Part shown: positions 13,691 to 24,350 of the stretch, piece by piece
Numbering within the stretch: position 1 is the first letter of the stretch
Layout: every line of letters starts with the position of its first letter
Assembly: GCF_019097595.1 (NCBI RefSeq)
Contig: NC_080726.1
Span: forward strand, 13,689,205-13,753,204
DNA length: 64,000 bases
Source: Hemibagrus wyckioides
Lineage: Eukaryota; Chordata; Actinopteri; Siluriformes; Bagridae
Reading direction: 5' to 3'
Made by a program: the position numbers and the translations under genes
The notes under the pieces: generated by a model
What the model saw: only the letters and a program-made list of their open reading frames with translations
Database searches by the model: none
Told to the model about the DNA's origin: nothing

Positions 13691-13870
13691 GCTTCCCCGA
13701 TTACGGTTTCTATTCCACGACAAGTGACCAACGGGGGCCCCCCTTCTCCTTTGCGGACTATGGCTCCCTAGGCCCACAGGCGGCTCAGCTGCTTCAAAGC
13801 GAGCATGCCACCTCGGCCTGCAACTCCCCCCTGCAGCACCTGCCCAGCCCGGATCAGTATAAAAGCCCAG
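13691..13870 (+). CDS. msi2: msi2 coding exon (probable cassette), C-terminal region
   Basis: The exon lies between a cag acceptor (13688-13690) and a gtgtgt donor at 13871. It begins with two bases finishing a split codon (gc), reads 59 full codons, and ends with one base (g) of the next. The peptide starts FPDYGFYSTTSDQRGPPFSF, continues through an ADYGSLGPQAAQLLQ segment and ends SPDQYKSP. It has no RNA-binding domain and is Gly/Pro/Ser/Gln-rich, like the disordered tail of Musashi proteins. At 180 nt and phase 1 at both ends, it can be skipped without a frameshift: the flanking codon would still be completed as Gly. As I recall, the canonical human MSI2 tail passes directly from RGSG to SNPARPG, matching a skipped form, so this is probably an alternative exon. 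Musashi-2 is a cytoplasmic RRM protein that binds UAG-containing mRNAs and controls translation in stem and progenitor cells. Confidence 0.88.
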
Positions 13871-16800
13871 GTGTGTACCACCTCTCCTTCATTCACTGAT
13901 TGATTTGATTCATGTGGTTGATTCATCATTCAGTCATTCATTAAAACGGAAGGCAAAAAAAAAAAAAAAAAGAAAAAAAAAAGAAATGCAAGGGACGTAT
14001 AAAGAGGCGCCCGCTGCTTTGCCTGACATGAACTGCATGCTGATTCGAGCTCGTTCACACATTCTTTTATCCTTTTCTCTTCTGTCCTTGGCAATGCATT
14101 TCTGCTGTGTATGAGTTGAGATATATGAGCTAATAGAGTGATAGTGCTTTTTATTTAGTTTCTTATCCTCACTGAACCAGATTGAGTACTTTAATAAATC
14201 CATACACAATTATATGCAATGTTCTGATACAGATATTACCACAAGTCTTTTATAATTTAAGAGAATATGATTTTATTCATCAGAAGCATCACACAATTAA
14301 TGGCTGACTGCTTTCGAAATGTGTACAGGACCGATCTTTTTTAGTAAATTTAACCAATACCTCTTATACAGTTAATACTTTTGTTTGACTTGTGCACAGG
14401 ATTTTTTTTTTTCTACCAACTTGGTTGGTTTATTTCCAAAAACATTAAAATTAGTAATTCAAACCAGGAAAAATTCAGTAATGCTGAAAGAATTAACAAA
14501 TTAGTAATACATGTGTTCATCCACATGGCCTTTTTTTGCCCTGCAAGCTTTTGTCCTGCATGAAATAAAAAAATAAAAGAGACTTTTTGGTTGTCCTGAT
14601 GCACACCTCTAGCCTGGTTTAGTTTTTTTGTTTCACTGTTGTTGTGTTGAGAAATGATAATACATATGTCTAAATGTAAATCTATCAAAATAAGTTCATA
14701 AAATACTGCAACTGATCAATAATATTGTATTTTCCATATTGAAAGAAAAGAAAAACTGTTCCTTACGGGGGCCATGTGATCAGTATCCATTCTGAGATTG
14801 TCCAGCTCGGTTGCTGGCGTACATCATGATGACTGATGGCCGCTACCGTCAATATGCTGGATTGAAATGAGTCAGTGAAACATGTTGCTATGTCTCTATT
14901 TCATACCTGACAGGTGTTTGGAAGCTGCTCATGAACTATTTAAGTAATATAGTAATACAGAAAACAAAATATTAAGATTTTCAGATTCAAAAATATACAT
15001 TATGGTCATCTTTGTATATTTATATTTTGTATTTTAAATACGTATTTTAAATCCAACAGAGATACATCACAAATAATATTTTCCATTTGATATAGGCGAA
15101 GGCGGAATGACGTAATGCATTTATATAATTGTATATAATTTTGTTATAAATGTTTCTTGCGGAGTCAGAATTTTAATGCTGCCCCTCTGTGACCCTCCTC
15201 ATGTGCAGCATTATTGAGTTTATAAGATAATGAGACAAAATCGAAATGTATTCCTTCCCTTCATGTATATTGTTCAAAGGTAGTAACATTAAAATTAGGG
15301 TAATGTTACTGCAATTTACAATAACTGTATTGGTATAAGTGATGAGAGTTGAGCTGTGGGAAGCGATGATGTTCTTATATCCTGATATTCTGATATGAGG
15401 AAAGCCGTGAGCCGGTGGTTCATGCAGAGGTGAAGGAGTTGTTATGTCAGAAATGGGAGCGAGAGCGGGGTCATACCGCTGTGAACAACTGTCATTTCAT
15501 GGTCTTAATCTACCTTAGATTAAAGGTTATGTGGAGGAACTGTTGACACAAATAAAGCTCTAAATCCTTTGGACATGGAAATGATGTTCAGATCTCTCTG
15601 CTCGGCAGAATGGGGCCGATTACAGGCCACGGAGTTTAGTGTTTATACAGTGAGTCACTTATCGCCTCCAGTAGTGGAAACAGTACCAGTGACCATGAGA
15701 GAGGACTTGCCTTCAAGCAGCATTGTTGCTTACGTGGAATTCGGGTCAATAAGCTAGTCGTTCAGATTGATTCAGGGAAGCTTTTACATTTCTTTTAAGA
15801 CAGAAAAAGTGGGGATTGTTTCACGCACGCTTTCATGACTAGTTTTTGTTGTTGTTGATGTCGTCGGGCTCAGCGCATTGCTATTGCTCTCAACTTCTCT
15901 CTGTTTCATCTCATAATGACAAAATAATCAATTCTGACACTGTAAAGGATGCTATGGTAGTTCTCTATATGGAAATATTTGTTGGTGCATATACTGCGGG
16001 ATATTTTCATGCTTTTTGTTCAGTATAAAGAAACTACAGGAAGTGCTCGCTCTTCTATCATCTCAGGCTGAAAACAAAATAAAAAAAAGTTTTAAACAGA
16101 GCAATACAATAGGCAAAAAAAGAATAAAAGCATGCACTTGAGAAGCAACACATCTGATTTTTAAATGTTATTGAGCTTTTAGTACAGGTACAGTCTATAT
16201 ATATAGATATATATTTTATGTATGTATATACTGTATATATAAATATATCAGTGCAGTCTATATACGAGGTCATGTGATCAACTAATGATAATATGCAAGT
16301 CCTACAACATGTAGCTTATAGATGTCAAAATATAGTTGCACACATGGAATTTCTATGTGATGATCAAATGTACATCATAAACACACCCTTATCTCGATGA
16401 TCTACGTCTATGAGATGACTTATCCCAAATCTATTAGAATTACTACAGACGTCCTACAGCAACATGGCGTAACACACACACGTTTGGATGGAAATCGGAA
16501 AGAACAATTAGGGGATTTGATCTTTTGGTTTTTTAGATTTTATAATAACTATTTCCTTTCCATTTCAACACTGATGTATTTTCTTTAAATGCGAGATTAA
16601 CTCCATGATAGTTTTAATCATAACATCATTCTAAACTGAACCATTTCGTGTATATGTACACCGCACTCACATTCATAAGGAACTCTGAACAGTTTTACAC
16701 ACAGAGTAGTGGGGTTTTTTTTGGGGTTTTTTTTCGACTTCTCTCCACCTCTTTTCCAACATTTACTCCACTGCTTAAGGAGGTCGGTGCAATCTGTTCG

Positions 16801-17589
16801 TCTTATTGGCAGAATCTGGGTTTTTTTTTGAGCAGCAGATGTCACATTCAAGTGTCAAAAGCAGCCTCGTCTTTCCACACTACCTACTGATACACAGCCT
16901 GCCTGAGATATCCATCTACTGTTGGCTGTGCTCTGATCTACAAATAAATATATATGCCTCCCTCCCCTTTTACTCTTCCCTGGAAGTCTCTGTTTTGCTC
17001 TGCTGACATTTTGAGAGTGAGAGCTGCGACTGACAAACTGTTCTCCGCTCAGCGTTCTCCTGTCTACCTGCACCCATCTGTGTGAAAAACAGACGAAGCT
17101 AAAGAGCAGCCTTGATGCTACGACGCCACCTATCAGACATATCTGCTCCTGCACATAGTCCCTCGGGGCCTCTCTTCGATATTTTATTCTAGTACATATC
17201 CTTTACCCTCATGAGTTGTGGAGTCTGCTGTATTAATAGTCTCTCCTTTCAGTGGACGGTGAAGTGAAGGCTTCCGGCTGTGGAGAAACTTGATTTAATA
17301 TTCGCTTATTAATGGAAGTGTCATCAGGGCTGAGCGAGAGAGAAAAATGAGCACCACACGGTACGGGGCCGCAAAAGTTTTCGAGAACCTCTATTTAATT
17401 CAATGGGTGTGTTTGTTTACACTTATTTAATTTGTCATTTTGTGCCACTATGGAGAGATCATCCCTCAGATATATCAATTGTTATTTTACCTCTCTTAAA
17501 AACTATACGCCTTGGGGCAGGGTTTGGCTAATTGGTGTATTCTGGTAGCCCTGGCAGTGTAACATAGGTGTGCATTTAATAATAAAAAA

Positions 17590-17860
17590 CATTCATTCAT
17601 CTTTGGTACCTACTTTATTCAGGGTCTCAGTTGATCCAGAGTTTATAGCATGAAAGTGAGGCGGTAGGATGCCCTGGATGGGACACTAGTTTATCATAGG
17701 GCTCCAAACACACACACATGCATATTTGTGGTTAGAGTTGTGGTTAGGAAACCAGAGAACCTGGAAGAATCCCAAAAGGCCATCGATGGCACATGTGAAA
17801 CTCCACATAGGCAGTAACGTGAGCTTAGGATTGAACTGCTCCATCATCATTACATCCTGA
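17590..17860 (+). repeat. degenerate teleost interspersed repeat
   Basis: Matches the fish repeat form that opens with cattcatctt..ctactttattcagggtc, then gatgccctggatgggacac, aaaccagagaacctggaag and actccacatag. It is the inverse of the copy at 188-448. Divergence is high, suggesting an old copy. Confidence 0.6.
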
Positions 17861-18530
17861 AAATAATTCCAGCCAATATTTTGGTCTCTATTGAATACAT
17901 TGAATTATAACATCATGATCGTTCAATATGTTACTGATGTCAAGCATCAGCAGAACTATACTATTTAGGATCAGAGAAAATGTAGCCAACCCTGTCATTA
18001 CCGTGTCATGTCATGTTCATAACTACTTATAAACATGTTAGAAATTACATTGACTTAAGAAGCAGAGAAAATATAAAAATGTGCTGTTTTGTATGTACAT
18101 TATGGTCAGATCCTGATCATCCCTTTTCAAAAGTGACTCCTCCTTTGGTGTTATAATATCCTCCACTCTCCTAGGAAGGCTTTGCACTCGATTTTGGATT
18201 GTGGCTGTGGAGATTTACAGTAAGATTCAGTCATAAGAGCTTGGAAAGTGTCATAGCACTAATGACCCCTAATACATGCAGGTACAGGATTCTTTAAAGG
18301 TTCTTGTCAGTCGTAACCCTTTGAACACTAGGTAGTAGTGTTCTACTATATTAGCAGCCCATACATTAAAAGTGAGCTAATCTCATATGCTAACAAGTTC
18401 CTCCAGTTCTCCAGTCTTCATCTCCCTACTAGAAATACTGCTTTAGATCTCAAAGCTAGCAGTTTTGCTAACACAGACATCCTCCCGAAGTATTCGTCCA
18501 GCGTGTTACCTTCTCGGCCGTTGCTGTATG

Positions 18531-18533
<3 letters not shown>

Positions 18534-18616
<83 letters not shown>
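18534..18616. repeat. (TA)n microsatellite, about 41 units
   Basis: An uninterrupted TA run of about 83 bp inside the msi2 intron. One of the longest pure runs in the window. Confidence 0.96.
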
Positions 18617-18618
<2 letters not shown>

Positions 18619-18968
18619 TTCAGTAAGAAAAGAACTGCAGCATCTCTGTGGAAATGAGACTCAATGATTCAGTCTTTAACACGCTTTACTCAAGACACTC
18701 TCTACAATTTCCTGCCTGCCAGCCGGCCGCGAGGCCCAAAAGCCCCCTGACGCTAACAGCTAGATAATCACCATCATATATTTAAAGAAGGAGGAAAAGG
18801 GGAAGGAGAGCACTCTCCCTGTGACAGGTGTTGATTAGATAGGGGGTGTTGTGGCACAATCCTCCATGCAATTTCTTTGAAGGACTCAAGAATTGGCAGT
18901 CAAATTTGACTACTCTGAGCGCAAAGAGAGCACACTTGATACAACTAGGGAAGAACGGAGAGTTCTGT

Positions 18969-18970
18969 GC

Positions 18971-19022
<52 letters not shown>
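18969..19022. repeat. (GT)n(ATGT)n compound microsatellite
   Basis: GT repeat 18975-19006, then four ATGT units to about 19022. Confidence 0.95.
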
Positions 19023-19023
<1 letters not shown>

Positions 19024-19610
19024 AATGGTAGAGATAGAGAGAGAGGTTATGATAATGAAAGACACCTACAAGGCAGCATCTCACTCTCACTGGTTCTCTT
19101 TAACATTACAGAAGCCTCTGAAGGAAAGTCTTCAGCCTTCACAAAAAGCACCTCCATTTGCCACGAAACACCTCGTGCAGCATACTCAACACCGACCATA
19201 GCTCCTTTTGTAGCGTGCATGCCATGTGAATGCTGAGTCGATGTGTCCAACACAAGCAAGCGTTTCCTTCTGCATGACTGACAGAAAATGTACCATGAAT
19301 AATAGAAAAGCTTGTAGAAATTTGAAGTCACTGTAGGCTCTAAGGGGTCTTGCAGGTTAGGTCACAGTGTATAGATCTCTGCACAGATCACAGCTAAAAC
19401 ACACAAATGAGCTGTCTTTAGTGTAGTGTTCTGTTGCGTAGATCTCATACACTTCCTTTTCATTACAATTCATTTGTAGTGCTTTGGGTGTTTCGTCTTG
19501 TAGACTTTGCATGCAGTGATTGTTCTCAGTTTCTGTGGCTCTTCTGTGCAACTGTCCTCCACCTAGCCTCGCTCCTTACCCCAATGTTGGCACACTTGCT
19601 TTTTTGGCAG

Positions 19611-19765
19611 GCACCAACCCTCCGCGGCCTGGAACTTTTCCGGGAGCGAGCAGTCCAGGACCCGTGGCTGACCTGTATGGCCCCACTAGCCAGGACTCCG
19701 GCGTGGGCAATTACATAAGCGCTGCTAGCCCTCAACCTGGCTCCGGCTTCGGCCACAGTATTGCT
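19611..19765 (+). CDS. msi2: msi2 coding exon, conserved C-terminal domain
   Basis: Acceptor tttttggcag ends at 19610 and donor gtgagt starts at 19766. The first two bases (gc) complete a Gly codon begun by the previous exon. Then 51 codons read [20 protein letters not shown], continue [20 protein letters not shown] and end [11 protein letters not shown]. This closely matches the tail of vertebrate MSI2 ([31 protein letters not shown]). It differs from MSI1, which as I recall has SPGPMADLYGA and SSYISAASPAPSTGF, so the paralogue is msi2. Whether this is msi2a or msi2b cannot be decided. The exon ends in phase 0, so it can join either 22091 or other phase-0 acceptors downstream. Confidence 0.95.
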
Positions 19766-20115
19766 GTGAGTATTCCTCTTCTCTTCTCTTCTCTTCTCTT
19801 CTCTTCTCTTCTCTTCTCTTCTCTTCTCTTCTCTTCTCCTCTTTTCTTTTCTTCCCTTATCCACTCTTCTTTTCTTTTTTCTTTTCTTTTCTCTTCTTTT
19901 CTTTTTCTTTTCTTTTCTTTTTTTCTCTTCTTTTTTGTCTTATTTTCTCTTCTCTTCTCCTTTTTTCTCTTCACTTCACTTCACTTCTCATCTCTTCTCT
20001 TCTCTTCTCCTCTTTTCTTTTCTTCCCTTATCCACTCTTCTTTTCTCTTTTCTTTTCTTTTCTTTTCTTTTCTTTTCTTTTCTTTTCTTTCTTTCTTTCT
20101 TTCTCTCCTCCCTCT
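19766..20115 (+). repeat. (TTCTC)n/(TTTTC)n pyrimidine tract abutting a splice donor
   Basis: Starting about 10 nt after the donor, the RNA-like strand is almost entirely C and T for about 340 nt: a regular (tctct)n run (19775-19840), a degenerate middle with a repeated cttttcttttcttcccttat phrase (about 19840-19862 and 20010-20035), then (ttttc)n ending near 20105. The duplicated phrase shows that part of the tract was tandemly copied. The open frames across it are Phe/Ser/Leu artefacts. Confidence 0.93.
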
Positions 20116-20780
20116 GTCCTATCTCACACACATATTCCACTTTCCGCTCATTCCAACACACCCTCTTTCACCCACTGCACCATATCTGTGCTGCTTTTAG
20201 TTTCAGAGAAAAAGCGCACTAGTCTGTCATTAGTAAACAGCTTTGTGGAGGTAAAAAAAAATGTAAAAGGCTTTGAAGTTTTAGTGGTTTTAAAATAAGT
20301 CTACACACCTTTGCTTTAAATTTGACTTTAATAACCAATATGCTGTGGATTATAAATTTGATCTGGCATGAGCTAAATATGTAAAATATTCTTTTGTACC
20401 TAGTGCAAGTCAAATAGCTGAAAGATGAATATATTTCACTCAGGCTAATTATCAAAAAAAAAAAAGTCTTTTGTCTGAAGTTTGCCTCCAAAATGTGGAA
20501 TCATGCTCTCATTAGTGCCAAGCAGGTGCTCTGGCTCTGAAGCTTTACCGTGTGGTTACTGCATTGCCAACATTCCTCATTCCCTTCATCGCTCTGCTCT
20601 TTCTGTCAGCTTCCCCAGAACAAACTGTGAACTTTGTACCGTCTGTCATCGGCAGTATGGCGTGTCACCGAGCCTTTTGTCCATGTGCCAGACAGGAGTA
20701 GTGAAATCTTACAATTAGTTCTCTCATTTTCAAACATTTGCACAGTGCCTTCTCTTCTTCCCTCTCCCCCGATTCTGCAG

Positions 20781-20840
20781 GCATATCGTCTCCTGCCGCT
20801 GAAAAGTCCTCCTGCACAAAGTGCGTATGTAAATCAATAA
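20781..20840 (+). other. candidate alternative msi2 terminal exon
   Basis: A long pyrimidine tract (tgccttctcttcttccctct, then cccccgattctgcag) forms a high-quality acceptor ending at 20780. In the phase required by the 19611-19765 exon (phase 0), the following sequence is open for 19 codons, AYRLLPLKSPPAQSAYVNQ, then TAA at 20838-20840. An AATAAA at 20847-20852 follows. If used, the Musashi tail would end in this peptide instead of GPLIATAFTNGYH. This is a sequence-based prediction only. A conserved enhancer with a chance acceptor is an equally fair reading. Confidence 0.3.
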
Positions 20841-21484
20841 GGCAATAATAAAACCCTTGTGAGGAAACCTGTGGTAAGAATGTTGTCTTGCCCTTTGAAG
20901 CCGGACGCTTTCTCTTCTCCCTCCGCCCTTTTGTTTTGAAGCACTTGCAGAGTAGAGTGATAGGGGCTTGGGGAGTTAAGGGGACAGCGAAGGAGGAGAG
21001 GTCAGCACACCGGGGGGGGGACTGCAGGAGGGAGACCAGGCTGAATCACATGCTGCTCGGGGAATTACTGGCTCCGTCCGTTTTTCAGCCGCAGCCCAGC
21101 AATCAACATCAAGGTCTGCTGGGGAAATGAATAAGGCCTTTTGTGTCTGACGATACTGCCTCTTACACACCACGCTATCAGTGCGCTATGAATCTCACAT
21201 TTGTGTGGAAATCCAAGTGAGAATTTCTTCGCTCTTTTCTTTTCCCCTGAAAAATAGACAGGCCATTCATCAACTCCAGCCTGAATGTTGAGATTAACAA
21301 AGTCACCTTGCGCTTGACTTTCAGATGAATTCTTTTAACCTAAATAGAGTTGAATGTAGGTTGACCTGAAACTTTCACAGAATTTCAGCTTTGATTGACA
21401 GCACTAGAGGCGGAGACCTCTACTAACTCTCTACAGACTCGGGCTCTGTGTGTGTACATTACCTAAACACTACTTACACACATA

Positions 21485-21720
21485 TTCGAAGTAGTTCATT
21501 CATTCATTCGTTCATCTTCAGGAAGAGTTCAGTGCGAGGCAGCAATACATCATCCCGGATCTGACACGAATCCATCACACAACTCAGTCACACCTAGGGC
21601 GCTTTAGCATGGCCAATTCACCTTCCTGTTTCTAATGTGGCCAAAACCTGCACAGAAACTGAAGCATCACTCCTCACTGCTGACTTCAAGCCAAATGATC
21701 ACACGTGGCAATAAAGTCAT
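21485..21720. repeat. degenerate teleost interspersed repeat
   Basis: Recognisable phrases include cattcattcattcgttcatc, aatccatcacacaactcagtcaca, gcatggccaattcaccttcc and aacctgcacagaaactg. It is the most decayed of the related copies in this window. Confidence 0.5.
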
Positions 21721-22090
21721 CCGGAAAAAGTTCACAGTTTGGTCTCTGAGATACATAGAAATGCATATTTGCGTTTGAGACTTTTTCTTTCTTTTTCTTT
21801 TGCCAACATTTTTTGCTTCAGATTTTTGTGCATGAGGTTTTTAATGTTAATGTTCTTACTGTTAGCATGAATATAGAAACTGCAACTATGACAAGTCATG
21901 TTATAGAAATCCTGTAAACCTCACAGTAGAAGTGATAATAGAATTATGTAATAATAATTTAAATGAACTGTTTATTCATGCTAGCAATACAGTAATTGAA
22001 ATGGAAATCCAGGCTACTGACAAGTGATAGCTTTATGAGCTGTTTTTACTGGACTGCATACTGACACCATTACTAACTGTACACTTTTAG

Positions 22091-22132
22091 GGTCCTTTGA
22101 TTGCGACAGCTTTTACAAACGGATACCATTGA
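22091..22132 (+). CDS. msi2: msi2 terminal coding exon
   Basis: After acceptor acacttttag (ending 22090), 13 codons read GPLIATAFTNGYH and are followed by TGA at 22130-22132. This is the invariant C-terminus of vertebrate Musashi proteins (MSI1 and MSI2), in phase 0 with the previous exon. The stop is followed by 10 nt and then cag|gtggtt at 22140-22145, a possible 5' splice site to a 3'-UTR exon. At 10 nt before the junction the stop would not trigger nonsense-mediated decay. Alternatively the exon simply continues as 3' UTR. Confidence 0.95.
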   Translation, partial: GPLIATAFTNGYH

Positions 22133-23016
22133 AACCTAACAGGTGGTTGGTTGCCATCTCAATTGAGGTAGATTATTTTTTTTAATTGAAATAGATCCTG
22201 TCATTACCCGTTTATTATTCTGTTCTCCTTCCTACTCTCCTTGCACTTTTATTTTTTGCTTTTCCCTTCTTCTTTTAGTCTGTACTGTGCTGTGTATGGA
22301 TGTCTGTCTTTATCACCAATATGGCAGGAAGCTTTTACACGGTTTCACAAGATTACAATGTGTTACATGTAGAAGAAACCTTTTGAAAGCTTTCACTATC
22401 AGTGTTTTAGTGTTTTAACCACTTTTCCTTTATTCTCTGCTTGTCTGTATGGAGCACGCATGAGTTGCTGTGTGAGTCGGTCTACTCGAGGCGCGCTGTT
22501 GCTTTCTGTTCCCAGCCGAAGTCGCAGCACACGGGCCGAGCTCTGTTCGCTTCCTCTCTTATGTTAGCAGAGCGCACGCCTTTGATTCGGAGGCTGTGTG
22601 AAGTGCTGTATGTGGATAATATGCACAGGTGTAGAGTTTTTGATCAGCGTGCACCTGGAGACGCTGGACCCTTAAAGTCAGAGCATGACTCTCATTTAAA
22701 GAAGCTGGAGAGCTATGATGTAATAGTTCTGCTTTTCAGCACAGAAAGCAAAAAAGAAAAACACACTTTCTGTGAAGCTCATATTCAGAAATGATTATAA
22801 CTGTGCTTGGAATTCTTGGTAAGTTGGCAATAAATGCCTCTAAAATTCTAGTGAGTTATTATTAATTCATAATTCATTGATAACTTCCTGATAATGCACA
22901 ACCCTTATAACTAATTATTACAGCTTGTTAATAAAGGTCATGTTAATCATTGAATAATGAAATAATTATTATGAACATTTATAAAGGTATTTTAAATTGT
23001 TCCTAATTCTAATGTA

Positions 23017-23500
23017 CACTGTAATGCCAAAAGTTTTGGAACACCCCTTTGCACATGAATGTAATATGGAGTTGGCCTTTTGCAGCTATAACAGCTTCAA
23101 CTGTTTTGAGAAGGCTTTCCCACATGGGACCATTCCTCCAGAAACGCATTTGTGAGGTCAGGCACTGGTGTTGGACGAGAAGGTCTGGCTCACAGTCTCC
23201 GCTTTAATTCATCCCAAAGATGTTGAGGTTGAGGTGAAGTTCCTCCACACGAAACTCACTCATCCATGTCTTTACAGAGCTTGCTTTGTGCACTGGTGTA
23301 CAGTCATGTTGGAACAGGAAGGGGTCATCCCCAAACTGTTCCCACAAAGCTGGAAGCATGAAATTGTCCAAAATGTCTTGGTATGCTGAAGCATTTAGAG
23401 TTCCTTTCACTGGAACTAAGGGGTCAAGCTCAACCTCTGAAAAACAACACCTGAATTCAATGATTTGGAAGGGTGTCCCAAAACTTTTGGCAATATAGTG
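23017..23500 (-). mobile_element. internally deleted Tc1/mariner element with both terminal repeats
   Basis: The left end cactgtaatgccaaaagttt (23017) is mirrored by aaacttttggcaatatagtg at the right end (to 23500). Each end is flanked by TA (23015-23016, 23501-23502), the Tc1/mariner target duplication. The element is only 484 bp, against about 1.2-1.6 kb for complete fish copies. The interior is a transposase fragment on the minus strand. Confidence 0.88.
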
Positions 23501-23515
23501 TAATTCCAGGCTCAT
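23204..23515 (-). pseudogene. Tc1-like transposase fragment
   Basis: A 103-codon open frame whose last two-thirds is transposase-like: VKGTLNASAYQDILDNF, then ALWEQFGDDPFLFQHD and CTPVHKA. The Asp at about residue 71 sits in the QHDCTPVHKA context of the second catalytic acid of the DDE family. The DNA-binding N-terminus, the first catalytic Asp and the final Glu region are missing, so it cannot be active. The first 30 or so residues read through the element terminus. Confidence 0.85.
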
Positions 23516-24273
23516 TAAGGTACATGCTGTATGTGCTACATAGATGAGACCTTGATAATGTTTATGCTAATGTTTGTATAAACTGTTAATAAATATTACA
23601 TTTGCTTTATAAATATTTATCATCATGATCAGGTGTAACGGTTGTGTAATGCACCGTAAGGCACTATAATAAGGAACACTATATGGTTTACAACATAAAT
23701 CAGTTATCAGGGAATTATGTAGACAGTGCACTGTATCTTATGAGGAAGCATTACCAGCTTACAAAGAGTTATGCACATTTATAATAACTAATAAATACTG
23801 AACGTCACAGAAAGTGTTCCAGCAAAGTTTTCACACTGACTGCCTTTGTAAATCTAATTACAGGCAAATCATTTGGCATTATTTGGTTATGGATAATCGC
23901 TAGAATGTGTGTTTGTGCACATGTATGTGTGTTTGTTCATGCACATATGCACACACGCATGCCTTTGTGTGTGTGCGTCCTCCTCTGACACAATCTCGTC
24001 ATAATCAGTGGCAGCTTTTCTTACAATATTGAAAACACTTCCTATGAAGGCCATAAATCCATATAAAGAAATGTGTCACAGATACAAACCTGCTATAAAT
24101 TCATATCTTCATAAAATGTATGTGTTCTGTTTGTTATGAAGCAGTTTGTTTGTTATAAGGCAGTTATCCACATTGGTGGGATTACTGATAAACATGTATT
24201 AGAGTTTATAGCAATGCGTTATTGCGTTATGAATTATAACAGAATGTATTATAGGTATGTAGTGTTTATAACA

Positions 24274-24350
24274 GCTTAAACATTCAGTATATAGCGCCTT
24301 TCTCAATGAGAGCAACTGAGTAAAAGGCGCTATATACTGAATGTTTAAGC
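24274..24350. repeat. perfect 28-bp inverted repeat (hairpin)
   Basis: The left arm 24274-24301 (gcttaaacattcagtatata, then gcgccttt) is exactly complementary to the right arm 24323-24350, with a 21-nt loop. There are no mismatches in 28 bp. It lies at the right edge of the AT-rich element and may be its terminal hairpin. Confidence 0.9.

Larger units (their letters stand above)
13871..19610 (+). other. msi2: msi2 intron between cassette exon and C-terminal domain exon
   Basis: The intron is flanked by gtgtgt (13871) and ttttggcag (19610). It contains an A-rich run at 13954-13983, AT-rich unique sequence, a degenerate fish repeat at 17590-17860, a long (TA)n at 18534-18616 and (GT)n/(ATGT)n at 18969-19022. 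A compact, complex stretch around 16860-17400 contains a strong-looking acceptor (ctctcctttcag, ending 17252), but no convincing exon follows. No other gene is seen. Confidence 0.85.
19766..22090 (+). other. msi2: msi2 intron before the terminal coding exon
   Basis: Donor gtgagt at 19766 and acceptor acacttttag ending at 22090. It holds the pyrimidine tract, unique sequence (20120-21480) including a candidate alternative terminal exon at 20781-20840, and a degenerate repeat at 21485-21720. The 20740-21250 part is complex and repeat-free and may be conserved non-coding sequence. Confidence 0.85.

Noticed and set aside
17253..17293. Possible extra exon after acceptor ctctcctttcag (ends 17252): from the cassette exon phase it reads VDGEVKASGCGET then stop.
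   Set aside because: Very short, would truncate the protein before the conserved C-terminal domain, and no supporting donor or poly(A) context. Most likely a chance acceptor.
19520..20200. 226-codon frame beginning in the msi2 exon region and running through the pyrimidine tract.
   Set aside because: The msi2 reading frame ends at the donor at 19765. The remainder is Ser/Phe/Leu read from (TTCTC)n and is not coding.
13691..22132. Assignment of the gene to msi1.
   Set aside because: The conserved segment has [11 protein letters not shown] and [15 protein letters not shown], which match MSI2 rather than the MSI1 variants. Only the last 13 residues are shared by both.
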